Assembly (NCBI GenBank): GCA_001899635.1
Contig: MKVQ01000010.1
Location: 1-64,000 of the forward strand
Reading direction: 5' to 3'
DNA length: 64,000 bases
From: Myxococcales bacterium 68-20
Lineage (GTDB): Bacteria; Myxococcota_A; Polyangia; Polyangiales; Polyangiaceae
Shown: positions 14,598 to 23,650 of the stretch, piece by piece
How positions within the stretch are numbered: position 1 is the first letter of the stretch
Layout of the letters: each line of letters begins with the position of its first letter
Translations under genes and position numbers: made by a program
Notes under the pieces: generated by a model
What the model saw: the letters and a program-made list of their open reading frames with translations, nothing else
Database searches by the model: none
What the model was told of the DNA's origin: nothing

Positions 14598-16541
14598 TCA
14601 GGGGCGCTTCGCTCCCGGTCCTGGTCCTGCCGGGATGGGCATGTCGATCTGGGTGCGGTCGCTGTCCGGAGCCTTCTCGACCACAGCCTTGCGTGCGCCC
14701 TCGGTCCGCGCGGGCGGCATCGCTGCAGGCGGTTGGGACGCGAGCCCCGAGTCGGCCCGCGCGCGCGAGGGCAGGGGAATCGGCGGGCGCTTCGGTAGAG
14801 GTCGTCCCCCGACCGGACCGCCGGGCGCCGTGCTCGGGGTGCTCTCGCGGTTGGGCGGCGCGCTCGCGCTCTTTGCCGGCGTGGGCTTCGCGGCTGGAGC
14901 CTCGATCGTCGACGCCATTCGCTGGATCTCCGTCCGCGAATCGGGGGCGGGCGGGATCGCCTGGATCTCCGTTCGCGAGAACGGCGCCGGGGGCGGATGG
15001 CTCCGGGGCGGTGCAGGAGCAGCGTGCGACGGCCCTTGCGATGGCGCCGGCCAGGACGCACGCGGCGGAGGCGCCGACGGAACGCCGTCACGCGCGGTGA
15101 TCGCGGGCGCGGCAGGAGGCGAGGGAGGTCGCACCGAGGGCACGCCATCACGTGCAGTGGTTGCGAGCGAGGGAGGTTCCACCGAGGCCGCGCCGTAACG
15201 TGCGGTCGGTGCGAGCGAGGGGGGCGCCGCGGGCGCGCCGTAACGTGCGGTCGGTGCGAGCGATGGGGGCACCGAGGGCACGCCGTCACGTGCAGTGGCA
15301 GAGGACGGGAACGCGGACGGCATCGCCTCGCGGGGCGTGCTCGACGGGGCGGAGATGGCGGGGACGCCGTCAGGGACGGTGGTGGCCGACAGAGGCTCGC
15401 GTGACGAGGACGGGATCGCCGGTGCGTTCGTCATCACGATCGTCGTCTCGCGTGTGTCGCGGCGCACCTCCGGTGGCATCGGGCGCGAGACGGTCCCGGG
15501 GCGCGGGGTCGTGGAGACGGAGCCCGGCGCTCGCGAGATCGAGGAGGTGATCGCCGGCTTCAGCCATCCGGACTGCCGCTTGTGCTCGCCCGGGAACAGC
15601 GTGTCGACGAGCTGGGTGATGCGTGCCGTGATGTCGCCCGGCGCGCAGCGCGTCGAGACGAACGCGTCGAGCTCGCGTGCGAGATACGCAGCCGACGGAT
15701 ACCGATGGTCGCGGTTACGCTCGAGCGCGGTCCTCGCGATGCGCGCGAGCTCCTCCGGGACCTCCGGCGCGACCGAACGAGGATCGGGGATCGGCCCGAG
15801 CTGGACCGCACGAACCGTGTCGATGTCGGAGTCGCGACGGAAGAGTCGCCTGCTGGTGAGGAGCTCCCAGAGCGTCGTGCCGAGCGAGAAGATGTCGCTG
15901 CGCCGATCGAGCGGCATCTGCATGATCTGCTCGGGGGACAGATAGGAGAGCTTGCCTGCGAGCATCTGCGAGCCCGAAGCCTCTCCTGCGGTCTCCTTGG
16001 CGAGGCCGAAGTCGAAGAGCTTCACCTCGCCGGCAAAGGTGGCGAACACGTTCGCCGGATTGACGTCGCGGTGCACGAGCGCGAGCGGACGGCCGTGCTC
16101 GTCCGTGAGCTCGTGGGCGTAGTGGAGGGCGTCGGCGATGCGCGCGGTGACCCAGGCGACGATCTCGGGCGCGAGCCGCACGCCGCGCTGGGCGAGCGCG
16201 TCGTGGATCGCGCCGAGCGTCTTGCCGAGCATCAGCTCCATCGCGATGAAATCCTGCTCGGCTTCGCAGCCGACCTCGAGCGTGCGGACGATGTTCGGAT
16301 GGACCAGCCGCGCGAGCAGCCGTCCTTCGTCGAGGAACATCTGCACGAGCCGATCGTCCTTGGCGACGTCGTGGCGCACGATCTTCAGCGCGACCACGCT
16401 GGGGAGGTCGGGATCGGGATCGAAGCGACGACCGAGGTAGACGGCGCTCATTCCGCCGCCGGCGATCTTCGCGATCACCTCCCATTGACCGAGGCGCGTC
16501 GGACGGTACGGGCCGGAAGCCCGTGACGGAGGGGGCGCCAT
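14598..16541 (-). CDS. Ser/Thr protein kinase with Pro-rich repetitive tail
   Basis: A 647-residue Hanks-type kinase. The catalytic domain (about 20-295) has the Gly loop AGGGMSAVYLG (28-37), the ATP-binding Lys in ALKIV (about 53), HRDVNPANV with catalytic Asp about 159, DFGLAK at 177, and YLSPEQ in the activation segment. All key residues are intact. From about residue 320 to the end the protein is low-complexity Pro/Ala/Ser/Thr with imperfect repeats of the TARDGVPSVPPSLAP type and two SRTEIQ motifs. No membrane span is found, unlike PASTA kinases, so it is cytosolic. The RDVNPAN form of the catalytic loop is common in myxobacterial kinases (recalled family knowledge). It is divergent from polX with about 130 bp between. 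Confidence 0.92.
   Translation of the reverse strand: MAPPPSRASGPYRPTRLGQWEVIAKIAGGGMSAVYLGRRFDPDPDLPSVVALKIVRHDVAKDDRLVQMFLDEGRLLARLVHPNIVRTLEVGCEAEQDFIAMELMLGKTLGAIHDALAQRGVRLAPEIVAWVTARIADALHYAHELTDEHGRPLALVHRDVNPANVFATFAGEVKLFDFGLAKETAGEASGSQMLAGKLSYLSPEQIMQMPLDRRSDIFSLGTTLWELLTSRRLFRRDSDIDTVRAVQLGPIPDPRSVAPEVPEELARIARTALERNRDHRYPSAAYLARELDAFVSTRCAPGDITARITQLVDTLFPGEHKRQSGWLKPAITSSISRAPGSVSTTPRPGTVSRPMPPEVRRDTRETTIVMTNAPAIPSSSREPLSATTVPDGVPAISAPSSTPREAMPSAFPSSATARDGVPSVPPSLAPTARYGAPAAPPSLAPTARYGAASVEPPSLATTARDGVPSVRPPSPPAAPAITARDGVPSAPPPRASWPAPSQGPSHAAPAPPRSHPPPAPFSRTEIQAIPPAPDSRTEIQRMASTIEAPAAKPTPAKSASAPPNRESTPSTAPGGPVGGRPLPKRPPIPLPSRARADSGLASQPPAAMPPARTEGARKAVVEKAPDSDRTQIDMPIPAGPGPGAKRP
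15080..15302 (-). repeat. Tandem imperfect repeats in the kinase tail
   Basis: Five degenerate units of about 45-60 bp encode TARDGVPS or TARYGA followed by PPSLAP-like text. Adjacent units share long near-identical stretches (for example the two TARYGA copies), so the array could vary in length by slippage. Confidence 0.7.
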
Positions 16542-16657
16542 TGCGGTCCCATTGTGCCGCGACCGCGTTTCGGCCGCGACAAAGATTCGACGGCCTCCGT
16601 GCGGTGTCTGCTCCCGGCTTCCGGCAGAGGTGGCCGCCCGCGCTTGCCCGGACGGGG

Positions 16658-16663
16658 TAGTAT
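16658..16663 (+). promoter_or_regulatory. TAGTAT -10-like box that decides the polX start
   Basis: TAGTAT ends 7 nt before the GTG at 16671. The alternative ATG at 16662 lies inside the box, so it would probably not be transcribed from this promoter. Confidence 0.45.
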
Positions 16664-16670
16664 GCGCGGC

Positions 16671-18401
16671 GTGGAAAATCTCGCCATCGCGCAAGCGCTC
16701 GTGGATCTGGCCGACCTTCACGAGCTCGGAGGAACGCTGCCGTTCAAGGTCCGGGCCTTCCGGTCGGCCGCGCGGGCGATCGAGGGCTTCGGTGGGAACG
16801 TGGCGGAGCTGGCCCGGACCGAACGGCTCGCCGAGGTCCGCGGCGTCGGCGATGGCGTGGCGCGGCGCATCAAGGAGCTGCTCGAGACCGGGAAGATCGC
16901 GGAAGCCGAAGCCCTGAGGGCGAAGCTGCCGCCGGGGCTGCTCGACCTGATGAACCTCCCGGGCATCGGTCTCAAGACCGCCCAGCAGGTCTGGCAGGAG
17001 CGCAACATCACGACCGTCGACGAGCTCGAGAAGGCCGCGCACGAGGGGCGCCTTCGCGATCTGCCGCGGTTCGGCGAGAAGCGCGAGGAGAAGCTCATCG
17101 CCGCGATCGCCGCATGGCGGAAGCGCGCGGCCGCGCCGAAGCGGAGGCCGCTCGCCGAGGCAATGGTGGCCGCCGAGGCGCTCGTCGCGAAGCTCTCGGT
17201 CATTCCGGGGGTCCTCGCGTGCGATTACGCGGGGAGCCTTCGCCGTCGATCCGAGACGGTTGGCGATCTCGACATCCTCGTCGCGGCGTCCTCCGAGGAC
17301 GCTCCTCGGATCATGGATGCCTTCGCCACCGCGCCAGGCGTCGTCGAGCTGCTCGGTAAGGGCGATACGAAGACGAGCGTCGTCCTCGACGGCGGCATGC
17401 AGGCGGACCTTCGCGTCGTCCCGCGCGAGTCATGGGGAGCGGCGCTCCAGTACTTCACGGGATCGAAGGATCACAACGTCGCGATGCGGACCCTCGCCGT
17501 GAAGAAGAAGCTCAAGGTGAGCGAGTACGGCGTCTTCGACGACCAGGGCGCAAAGATCGCCGGCGAGGACGAGGCCGCCGTCTACGAGGCGATCGGCCTG
17601 ACGTGGATGCCACCGGAGCTGCGCGAGAACCGCGGCGAGATCGAGGCATCGCAGAAGGCAGCGCTGCCGGTGCTCGTCGAGCTCTCCGATCTGAAGGGCG
17701 ATCTCCACATGCACACGACGGAGACCGACGGCAAGAGCACGCTCGACGACATGGCCGCCGCGGCGAAGGCCGCCGGCCGCTCGTACATCGCCATCACCGA
17801 TCACTCCGAGACGCTCACGTTCGTGCGGGGGATGACGCGTGAGCGACTGCGCGAACAGAAGAAGAAGATCCGCGAGACCGAGCAGCGCCAGGGGATCCGT
17901 CTCTTCGCGGGGATCGAGGCCGACATCCTGGCCGACGGCACGATGGACCTCGCCGACCATCTGGGCGAGCTCGAGTGGGTCGTCGGCAGCGTCCATCAGA
18001 AGCTGCAGATGCCGAGAGACGAGATGACCAAGCGCGTCGTCCGTGCGATCGAGTCCGGCAAGATCGACTGCCTCGGCCACCCCACCGGTCGCCAGCTCGG
18101 GCAGCGCGAGCCGAGCGAGATGGACATGGAGGTCGTGATGGCCGCGCTCGCGAAAGCGGGCGTCGCGATCGAGCTGAATTGCTCGCCGCTTCGCCTCGAC
18201 GTGAACGAGCACCTCGCGAAGATGGCGCGCGAGGCCGGCGTCCCGGTCGTCCTGAGCAGCGACGCCCACAGCGTCCGTGAGCTCGCCTACCTTCGCTACG
18301 GCGTCGGCATCGCCCGCCGCGCGTGGCTCGGCCCCGAGCACGTGCTCAACACGCGCTCCGCCGAGCAGCTGCAGGCCTGGCGCACCGAGCGCCGCGGCTG
18401 A
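16671..18401 (+). CDS. polX: DNA polymerase/3'-5' exonuclease PolX
   Basis: A 576-residue family X polymerase for gap filling in base-excision repair. N-terminal helix-hairpin-helix region (about 1-130; PGIGLKTAQQVW), then the polymerase-beta nucleotidyltransferase core with AGSLRRRSETVGDLDI (catalytic Asp pair about 199/201) and GMQADLRVV (third Asp), and a C-terminal PHP domain with DLHMHTTETDGKST (about 344), ITDHSE, GIEADIL, HPTGR and SSDAHS, whose metal ligands look complete. Length is normal for bacterial PolX. GTG 16671 (VENLAIAQAL) matches the usual MEN-type N-terminus and the TAGTAT box. Confidence 0.93.
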   Translation: MENLAIAQALVDLADLHELGGTLPFKVRAFRSAARAIEGFGGNVAELARTERLAEVRGVGDGVARRIKELLETGKIAEAEALRAKLPPGLLDLMNLPGIGLKTAQQVWQERNITTVDELEKAAHEGRLRDLPRFGEKREEKLIAAIAAWRKRAAAPKRRPLAEAMVAAEALVAKLSVIPGVLACDYAGSLRRRSETVGDLDILVAASSEDAPRIMDAFATAPGVVELLGKGDTKTSVVLDGGMQADLRVVPRESWGAALQYFTGSKDHNVAMRTLAVKKKLKVSEYGVFDDQGAKIAGEDEAAVYEAIGLTWMPPELRENRGEIEASQKAALPVLVELSDLKGDLHMHTTETDGKSTLDDMAAAAKAAGRSYIAITDHSETLTFVRGMTRERLREQKKKIRETEQRQGIRLFAGIEADILADGTMDLADHLGELEWVVGSVHQKLQMPRDEMTKRVVRAIESGKIDCLGHPTGRQLGQREPSEMDMEVVMAALAKAGVAIELNCSPLRLDVNEHLAKMAREAGVPVVLSSDAHSVRELAYLRYGVGIARRAWLGPEHVLNTRSAEQLQAWRTERRG

Positions 18402-18588
18402 TCGGCACGCTACCGGCTGGGGTCGAGACCGCGGTTTGGGGCGGGGTCGACCTCGTCATGGGCTCGTAGCGAGCTCGGCGGGATGGTGGCTTTGCTCGGA
18501 GCAGAGCCGCGGACGAGGAGCGTGCCGAGCGTGAAGTCGTGGCGCGAAGGGCTCGACTGCGGCGACGAGCCCGGCTACGACCCGAGCC

Positions 18589-19944
18589 GTGAAGGAGTTC
18601 ATCGAGGCTTTCAAGGCGCTCCGCCACGCGCCCCGGGCGCTGTGGCTGATCATCTTCGCGTTCGCGTTCGACGGGATGGCCTACTTCGGCGTGCTGCCGT
18701 TGATGAAGGCCTTCCTCGGGCAGGACATCGGCATCAGCCCCGCGATCGCGAGCGTGTGGGTGTCGATCTTCACCTGCGCCCTCACCGGCGTGATGCTCTT
18801 CGTCGGCAAGCCGACTGAAGGCTACCTCGGGATCCGAAAGAGCCTCATCCTCGCGCTGTTCCTGTCGTTCGGCGGCCGCGTCCTCTATTCATCGGCTCCG
18901 TGGGCCGGGGGCGCCGCGCTGCTCGCCGTCTCGCTCGTCATCGTGGCGCTCGGCGAAGGCATCCTCCAGCCGGTCGCCTACGCGGGCGTGAAGAAGTACA
19001 CGACCGAAAAGACCAGCTCGATGGGCTTCGCGCTCCTCTACGCGGGTCTCAACTTCGGCGCGATGCTCGTCGGTCCGATCTCCGCACACGTGCGGACCAC
19101 GTTCGACGTGCCGTACAAGGCAGGCGAGAGCACGCTCTCCGGCTTCAACGCGGTCAACTGGGTCTGCGTCGGCATCACCGCGCTCACGCTCGTCGTCTTC
19201 GCGATCTTCATGACGAAGAAGGTCGAGGCGCAGACCGTGAGCGGCGTCGCCCCGGAGAAGGAGGCCGGCGACCGCGAGAACGCGAAGAAGGACGCGCCTG
19301 CCTCGGGCAAGTCGCCGTTCACGGACGCGCGCTTCCTTTTCTTCATCTTCGCGCTCCTCCCGGTGCGCACGCTGTTCGCGCACCAGTGGCTCACGATGCC
19401 GGAGTACGTCCTCCGCTCGTACCCGCCCGAGATCGCCGACCGCATGGAGTGGCTCGTCGGTTCGATCAATCCGCTCATCATCTTCCTCGGCGTGCCGACT
19501 CTGACGGCGCTGACGAGGCGCTTCCACGTCCTCACGATGATGATCGTGGGCTCGCTCGTGAGCGCGGCGGCGACGTTCCTCCTCGTCCCCGGCCCGCACA
19601 CGGGGATGCTGATCGCGTACTTCGTCATCTTCTCCGTCGGTGAGGCGCTCTGGTCCTCGCGGTTCCTCGAGTACGCGGCCGACCTCGCTCCCGAGGGGCG
19701 CGTCGCGCAGTACATGGGCGTGGCGAACCTGCCCTGGTTCGTCGCGAAGATGACGACCGGGTTCTACTCCGGGGTCATGCTCGAGCACTTCGTTCCGAAG
19801 GACGGCCCGCAGAGCACCGGGACGCTGTGGCTGATCTACGGCGTCATCGCGATGAGCAGCCCGCTCGCCCTCATCGCCGCCAGCAAGTGGCTCCGCTCGG
19901 GCATGGACACGAAGGACTCCGCCGAGATGAAGACCGCCGCTTGA
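18589..19944 (+). CDS. MFS/POT-like transporter
   Basis: A 451-residue inner-membrane carrier with about 12 predicted spans and a charged cytoplasmic loop (EKEAGDRENAKKDAPASGK, about 222-240) between the halves. FAFDGMAYFGVLPLMKAFLG at span 1 and GILQPVAYAGVKKYTTEKTS near spans 4-5 resemble the peptide-transporter (POT/PTR) branch of MFS, but the canonical ExxER motif is not evident, so the substrate is unassigned. The GTG at 18589 lies 7 nt after TACGAC, a near match to the -10 box seen at other genes. Confidence 0.85.
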   Translation: MKEFIEAFKALRHAPRALWLIIFAFAFDGMAYFGVLPLMKAFLGQDIGISPAIASVWVSIFTCALTGVMLFVGKPTEGYLGIRKSLILALFLSFGGRVLYSSAPWAGGAALLAVSLVIVALGEGILQPVAYAGVKKYTTEKTSSMGFALLYAGLNFGAMLVGPISAHVRTTFDVPYKAGESTLSGFNAVNWVCVGITALTLVVFAIFMTKKVEAQTVSGVAPEKEAGDRENAKKDAPASGKSPFTDARFLFFIFALLPVRTLFAHQWLTMPEYVLRSYPPEIADRMEWLVGSINPLIIFLGVPTLTALTRRFHVLTMMIVGSLVSAAATFLLVPGPHTGMLIAYFVIFSVGEALWSSRFLEYAADLAPEGRVAQYMGVANLPWFVAKMTTGFYSGVMLEHFVPKDGPQSTGTLWLIYGVIAMSSPLALIAASKWLRSGMDTKDSAEMKTAA

Positions 19945-20015
19945 GCGGGGCGTTCGCACGAGCGGCGCGGGATCCCAGCGGCCAATCCGGACGTTACCAA
20001 GCCCGACGAAGGCAG

Positions 20016-20043
20016 TTGGCAGAGCGCCGATCGGCGATATGCT
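20016..20043 (+). promoter_or_regulatory. Promoter TTGGCA-N16-TATGCT
   Basis: TTGGCA (20016-20021) and TATGCT (20038-20043) are separated by 16 nt, a good sigma-70-like arrangement and the best -35/-10 pair seen in the window. The -10 box ends 10 nt before the ATG at 20054. Confidence 0.5.
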
Positions 20044-20053
20044 CGGCCGCATC

Positions 20054-20557
20054 ATGACCACCACCGTCGTCGTCGAGACCGATCTTGGGACCATCGAGAT
20101 GGATCTCGATGAAGAGAAAGCACCGAAGAGCGTCGCGAACTTCCTCGCGTACGTCGATGCCAAGCATTACGACGGCACCATCTTCCACCGGGTGATCCCG
20201 GGCTTCATGGCCCAGGGCGGCGGCTACGACGCCTCGTACGAGAAGAAGCCGGTGCGCGACGCGGTGGAGAACGAGGCCGACAACGGGCTCAAGAACACGC
20301 GCGGCACCGTCGCGATGGCGCGCACGAGCGATCCGCACTCGGCCACGGCGCAGTTCTTCGTCAACGTGAAGGACAACGGCTTCCTCGATCACACCGGCAA
20401 GAACGCGTCCGGCTGGGGCTATGCCGTGTTCGGGAAGGTGACGTCGGGGATGGACGTCGTCGACAAGATCGTCTCCGTCAACACCGGGTCGAAGGGGCCG
20501 TTCGCCAAGGACGCTCCCGTCGAGAACGTCACGATCAAGTCCGCGCGCCGGAAGTAG
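20054..20557 (+). CDS. Cyclophilin-type peptidyl-prolyl isomerase
   Basis: A 167-residue single-domain cytosolic cyclophilin accelerating cis/trans proline isomerisation. Active-site motifs are FHRVIPGFMAQGGG (Arg and Phe of the catalytic site), TVAMARTSDPHSATAQFFVN and the GYAVFGKV loop. No signal peptide. The earlier ATG at 20039 is inside the putative -10 box, so 20054 (MTTTVVVETD) is preferred. It converges with 20561-21184, with only 3 bp between stops. Confidence 0.92.
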   Translation: MTTTVVVETDLGTIEMDLDEEKAPKSVANFLAYVDAKHYDGTIFHRVIPGFMAQGGGYDASYEKKPVRDAVENEADNGLKNTRGTVAMARTSDPHSATAQFFVNVKDNGFLDHTGKNASGWGYAVFGKVTSGMDVVDKIVSVNTGSKGPFAKDAPVENVTIKSARRK

Positions 20558-20560
20558 CCG

Positions 20561-21184
20561 TCAGGCGGCCTGCGCCGACTCATATCGGGCGCGCATCTCC
20601 TTCACGCAGGCGTCGATCCGCCTCGCGAACATCTCCCAGAGGAAGGGCGCGACGTAGACGTTGAGGCCCGGGATCCACCCGACGATGACCGCCGCCATCC
20701 CGAGCCGCTTCGGCACGGGGGCGGCGAACGGCACGCGGCTGCGGACGGCGTCGAAGCCGTCCGCGATCCCGACCACGAGCCCGAGCTTCCAGACCCAGGC
20801 GACGCCGGGCACGAAGCTCACCGCGATCGCCATCCCCGAGCTCACGTCGTTGATCGGTCCGACCTTGCGGAGCGGCTCCGGCAGGTTCGACCACGTGCGC
20901 TCGAGCCAGAGCAGCTCGCAGATCGCGGCCGCCATCCGAAGCAGCAGTGCCACGAGCAGCAGCACGAGGAACGCGAGGACCCACGGCATCACGACGTCGG
21001 GCGCCGACTCGCGAAGCGCGAATGCCTGCCGTCCGGCGAACCCGCAGCCGACCGAAAAGGCCACCGCCACCACGGAGAGGACGAGGGCGATGGTTCGCGC
21101 GCGCTGCGCCGGTGGGAGGACGACGTGCGGCTGCGCGTGCGGCGCCGGCATGGCGGTCGGCATCGGAGGCGCGGGCTGTTGCAT
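20561..21184 (-). CDS. Membrane protein of unknown function
   Basis: A 207-residue protein with a Pro-rich cytosolic N-terminus (about 30 residues) and four predicted spans (about 32-52, 65-88, 117-140 and 165-183). ICELLWLERTWSNLPEPLRK between spans 2 and 3 carries conserved-looking Trp/Arg residues, broadly like small DUF-type membrane proteins with a W-x-x-R loop. No family is assigned. The start is supported by TACGAT (21194-21199) 9 nt upstream. Confidence 0.75.
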   Translation of the reverse strand: MQQPAPPMPTAMPAPHAQPHVVLPPAQRARTIALVLSVVAVAFSVGCGFAGRQAFALRESAPDVVMPWVLAFLVLLLVALLLRMAAAICELLWLERTWSNLPEPLRKVGPINDVSSGMAIAVSFVPGVAWVWKLGLVVGIADGFDAVRSRVPFAAPVPKRLGMAAVIVGWIPGLNVYVAPFLWEMFARRIDACVKEMRARYESAQAA

Positions 21185-21193
21185 CCACTCGCC

Positions 21194-21199
21194 ATCGTA
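21194..21199 (-). promoter_or_regulatory. TACGAT -10-like box, leaderless type
   Basis: On the minus strand TACGAT ends 9 nt before the ATG at 21184. Confidence 0.4.
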
Positions 21200-21253
21200 G
21201 CGGAGCGCGCGCCGTGTGGAAGGTGGGCTCTGCGCTCGAGACCCGTACGCTCC

Positions 21254-22102
21254 TCAAGACCGGATCGCGGCGCGCGCTTTGGGCGCCGGATCCATCGCGA
21301 CGTCGTCGAGGTCGTCCAGCGCGATGCGATGGTGCGCGGGGACGTAGGCCGGGGCGACCATGGCTTCGTCGCTCACACGCACCTTCGATTCCGCTGCCGT
21401 GCTGTTCGTCCAGCGTGCGACCAGCACCGGGAGCAGGTGCATGAGGAGCGTGGGGGCGGCAAGGACCGCCAGCGCGGTCGCCTCGACTCGCGAGAGGAAG
21501 AGGCTGGTGACGAGGAGGACGACGGACGAGAGTGCTCCGAGGAAGATCCCCCACGCCCGCATCCGCACCACGGCGATCGCCGACGCGAGGAGCGAGGCGG
21601 CGAGCGCCCCGAAGCCGAGCGCCAGGGCGGGCTCCTCGAAGGCAGTGGCGGTCGCGACGGCCCCGGCGACGAGGCCGCTCGCTGCGGTGGCGATCGAGCC
21701 GGCGAGGAGCCAGCGGCGGAACACCTTCGGGGCGAACGCGGCCTTGGCCTCCTTCGTGTGAAGCATCGGGCGCGATAGCAAGAGCGCCGCCCCGGTGGCG
21801 GCGGCGAGCGCGGTGACGTCGGCGCCTGGAACGCGACCACCCAAGAGGCCGGCGGCGACGATGAGGGACGTAGGGAGCAGCACGAGCCATGCCGCGCCGC
21901 GCGCGAGGACCTGCGGGACGAGGGAGCGTCGTGTGATTCCGACCCCCGCGAGGGCGACGGCTGCGGCGACCGCGATGAGGGGCCACACGACCGCGTAATG
22001 GCCCGTGGCCGAACGGACGATGACCCCTGCCGTGCCGAGCATCGCTCCTCCGGCGAGGAGCTTGCGACCAAGCGAGATCTCCGACGTCGCGGCTGCCGCC
22101 AT
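21254..22102 (-). CDS. Polytopic membrane protein of unknown function
   Basis: A 282-residue protein with about eight short Ala/Leu/Val-rich spans and a soluble C-terminal tail (about 240-282) containing YVPAHHRIALDDLDDVAMD. No family is recognised. The ATG at 22102 follows GGGAG directly. It lies 47 bp after the stop of the MBL-fold gene on the same strand and could share its transcript. Confidence 0.7.
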   Translation of the reverse strand: MAAAATSEISLGRKLLAGGAMLGTAGVIVRSATGHYAVVWPLIAVAAAVALAGVGITRRSLVPQVLARGAAWLVLLPTSLIVAAGLLGGRVPGADVTALAAATGAALLLSRPMLHTKEAKAAFAPKVFRRWLLAGSIATAASGLVAGAVATATAFEEPALALGFGALAASLLASAIAVVRMRAWGIFLGALSSVVLLVTSLFLSRVEATALAVLAAPTLLMHLLPVLVARWTNSTAAESKVRVSDEAMVAPAYVPAHHRIALDDLDDVAMDPAPKARAAIRS

Positions 22103-22149
22103 CTCCCGTGGGACGCTCGAGCCCCGTCGGTTGTTCCATGGAATCGCCC

Positions 22150-23493
22150 TCACATGCGATCGAGCATGCGGAGGATGCTCTGCTCGTACGAGATGGCCTC
22201 GTAGACGAACAGAGGCTGAAGTGGGATGGGCCGGAGGCCGCGCTCGTCGACCTCGCGAGCGCGGCTGCACGCGCGGAGCATCCCGCCGAGCAAGAGGTCA
22301 CCCCAGTGCCGGCGCGCCTCGATGACGTCGACGAGGAGCGAGCCGGCGACGGCGCACCGGACGTCCCACTCGCCGTCGTCGCCGCGGGTCAGCGTCGCGG
22401 TCCCGCCGGTGGCGATCGCGTAGACGTCGACGGTGGAAGGCAGGACCACCTCGAGCACGTACCGGAGGCGCCTCTGCGCAGCCGCGCGCTCGAGCGACGG
22501 AACGAGCGCCTCGCGGACCCATGCCTCGATGCGCGCGCGCAGATCGGCCTCGGGGCGCGAGTCGAGGTTCGGATCCGCGATCGCCGGGATCTCGAGCGGG
22601 CGGAAGGAGCGCGGGTCGACGAGCGCGTCTCCGGTCGCGACGAGCCCGGCGTCGATCGCGCCGCTCCCATCGATCGACACGTCTCCGCCGGCGACGCGAT
22701 ACGTCGCGCCCGTGCGATGACGAACGACGCGTGCCCATGGCATTCGCGCCGACGCGTCTTCGATGAAGCGCGTCTCGGTCACCGGGTAGACGAGGCGGTT
22801 CATGAACGCGTAGGGCCCGGTGTGGCGCGCTCCGGCGGAGGATGGGCACACCACGCGCGCCCCGATCGCCGCGCACCGCTCGATCTCGGCGGCGTACGTG
22901 CGGAACGGGAAGCCGATCGGTCCGGCGAGCATCGCTTCGACCTCGAGGAGCGGCTGCCATCGAGCGAGCGCGAGGGTGACGAGATCCTCCGAGCTGGGTC
23001 CGAGCGCGGCGGCGACGCGCGCGAAGAACGCGCGGACGTCGGCGGGCTCGCCGATCGCGGTGTCGATCTGGTCGTAGACGACGCCGTCGGCGTTCGCGAC
23101 GACGACGCCCCACTCCGGATCCGTCGTCCCGACCGAAGGTGAGGTGACGACGCGCGGGCCGTCGAGATCGAGTGTCGTCTCCGGTGGGACGACTCGGACG
23201 GTGCGGAAGCCGACGCGGCGCGCGCATGTGGCGACGAGCTCGTCCGGTGTGACGACGACCGTCTCCGGATCGAGGGCAGCGAGCCGGCGCAGGCTCGACG
23301 GATCGAAGTGATCCGGATGGCGGTGCGAGACGAAGACGAAGTCGGCTCGGAGGGCGGCCGAATCGATCGTCCTCGGCGGGTAGACCTCGAAGACTCCGCC
23401 GTGGTGGTGGTCCTCGAGGAGCGGATCGAAGAGGAGCCTGAGCTCGTCGACCTCGGCGAGCCACATCGCGTGGCCCAGACAGTGCCAATCCAT
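22150..23493 (-). CDS. Metallo-beta-lactamase-fold hydrolase
   Basis: A 447-residue protein. The N-terminal 230 residues form an MBL-fold domain of the UlaG-like/L-ascorbate-6-phosphate-lactonase-like type: LGHAMWLAEVDELRLLFDP, then SHRHPDHFDPSSL (HxHxDH metal site, about 57-62) and further His at ARHTGPY. The C-terminal 200 residues are an additional domain I do not recognise (RRLRYVLEVVLPSTVDVY, HWGDLLLGG). The substrate is unknown. The start at 23493 is supported by TATCCT 9 nt upstream. Confidence 0.8.
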   Translation of the reverse strand: MDWHCLGHAMWLAEVDELRLLFDPLLEDHHHGGVFEVYPPRTIDSAALRADFVFVSHRHPDHFDPSSLRRLAALDPETVVVTPDELVATCARRVGFRTVRVVPPETTLDLDGPRVVTSPSVGTTDPEWGVVVANADGVVYDQIDTAIGEPADVRAFFARVAAALGPSSEDLVTLALARWQPLLEVEAMLAGPIGFPFRTYAAEIERCAAIGARVVCPSSAGARHTGPYAFMNRLVYPVTETRFIEDASARMPWARVVRHRTGATYRVAGGDVSIDGSGAIDAGLVATGDALVDPRSFRPLEIPAIADPNLDSRPEADLRARIEAWVREALVPSLERAAAQRRLRYVLEVVLPSTVDVYAIATGGTATLTRGDDGEWDVRCAVAGSLLVDVIEARRHWGDLLLGGMLRACSRAREVDERGLRPIPLQPLFVYEAISYEQSILRMLDRM

Positions 23494-23502
23494 GAGTCAC
23501 CG

Positions 23503-23508
23503 AGGATA
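23503..23508 (-). promoter_or_regulatory. TATCCT -10-like box, leaderless type
   Basis: On the minus strand TATCCT ends 9 nt before the ATG at 23493. Confidence 0.4.
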
Positions 23509-23650
23509 GACGAGGGCGCGGGGGCGCTTTCATCTGCGGAGAAATGAAATCGTCGACTCGATGCGTCGTAAGCAGCGGCAAAACTGCCAGTCGACGGCGC
23601 TCTCGGATCCGAGTACATCGCCGAGCCTCTCTCCTGCCTTGGGGCTCTCG

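Noticed and set aside
14575-14605. tRNA-like stretch GTAGCTCAG near the kinase stop codon
   Set aside because: Resembles a D-arm but no acceptor stem, anticodon arm or T-arm (GGTTCGA) follows; it spans the kinase stop codon.
15060-15302. Repeat array considered as CRISPR-like
   Set aside because: Repeats are degenerate, unspaced and in frame with the kinase tail; protein repeats, not a CRISPR array.
18402-18588. Gap before the MFS-type gene as a small gene
   Set aside because: Only short Arg/Ser frames and no box or ribosome site.
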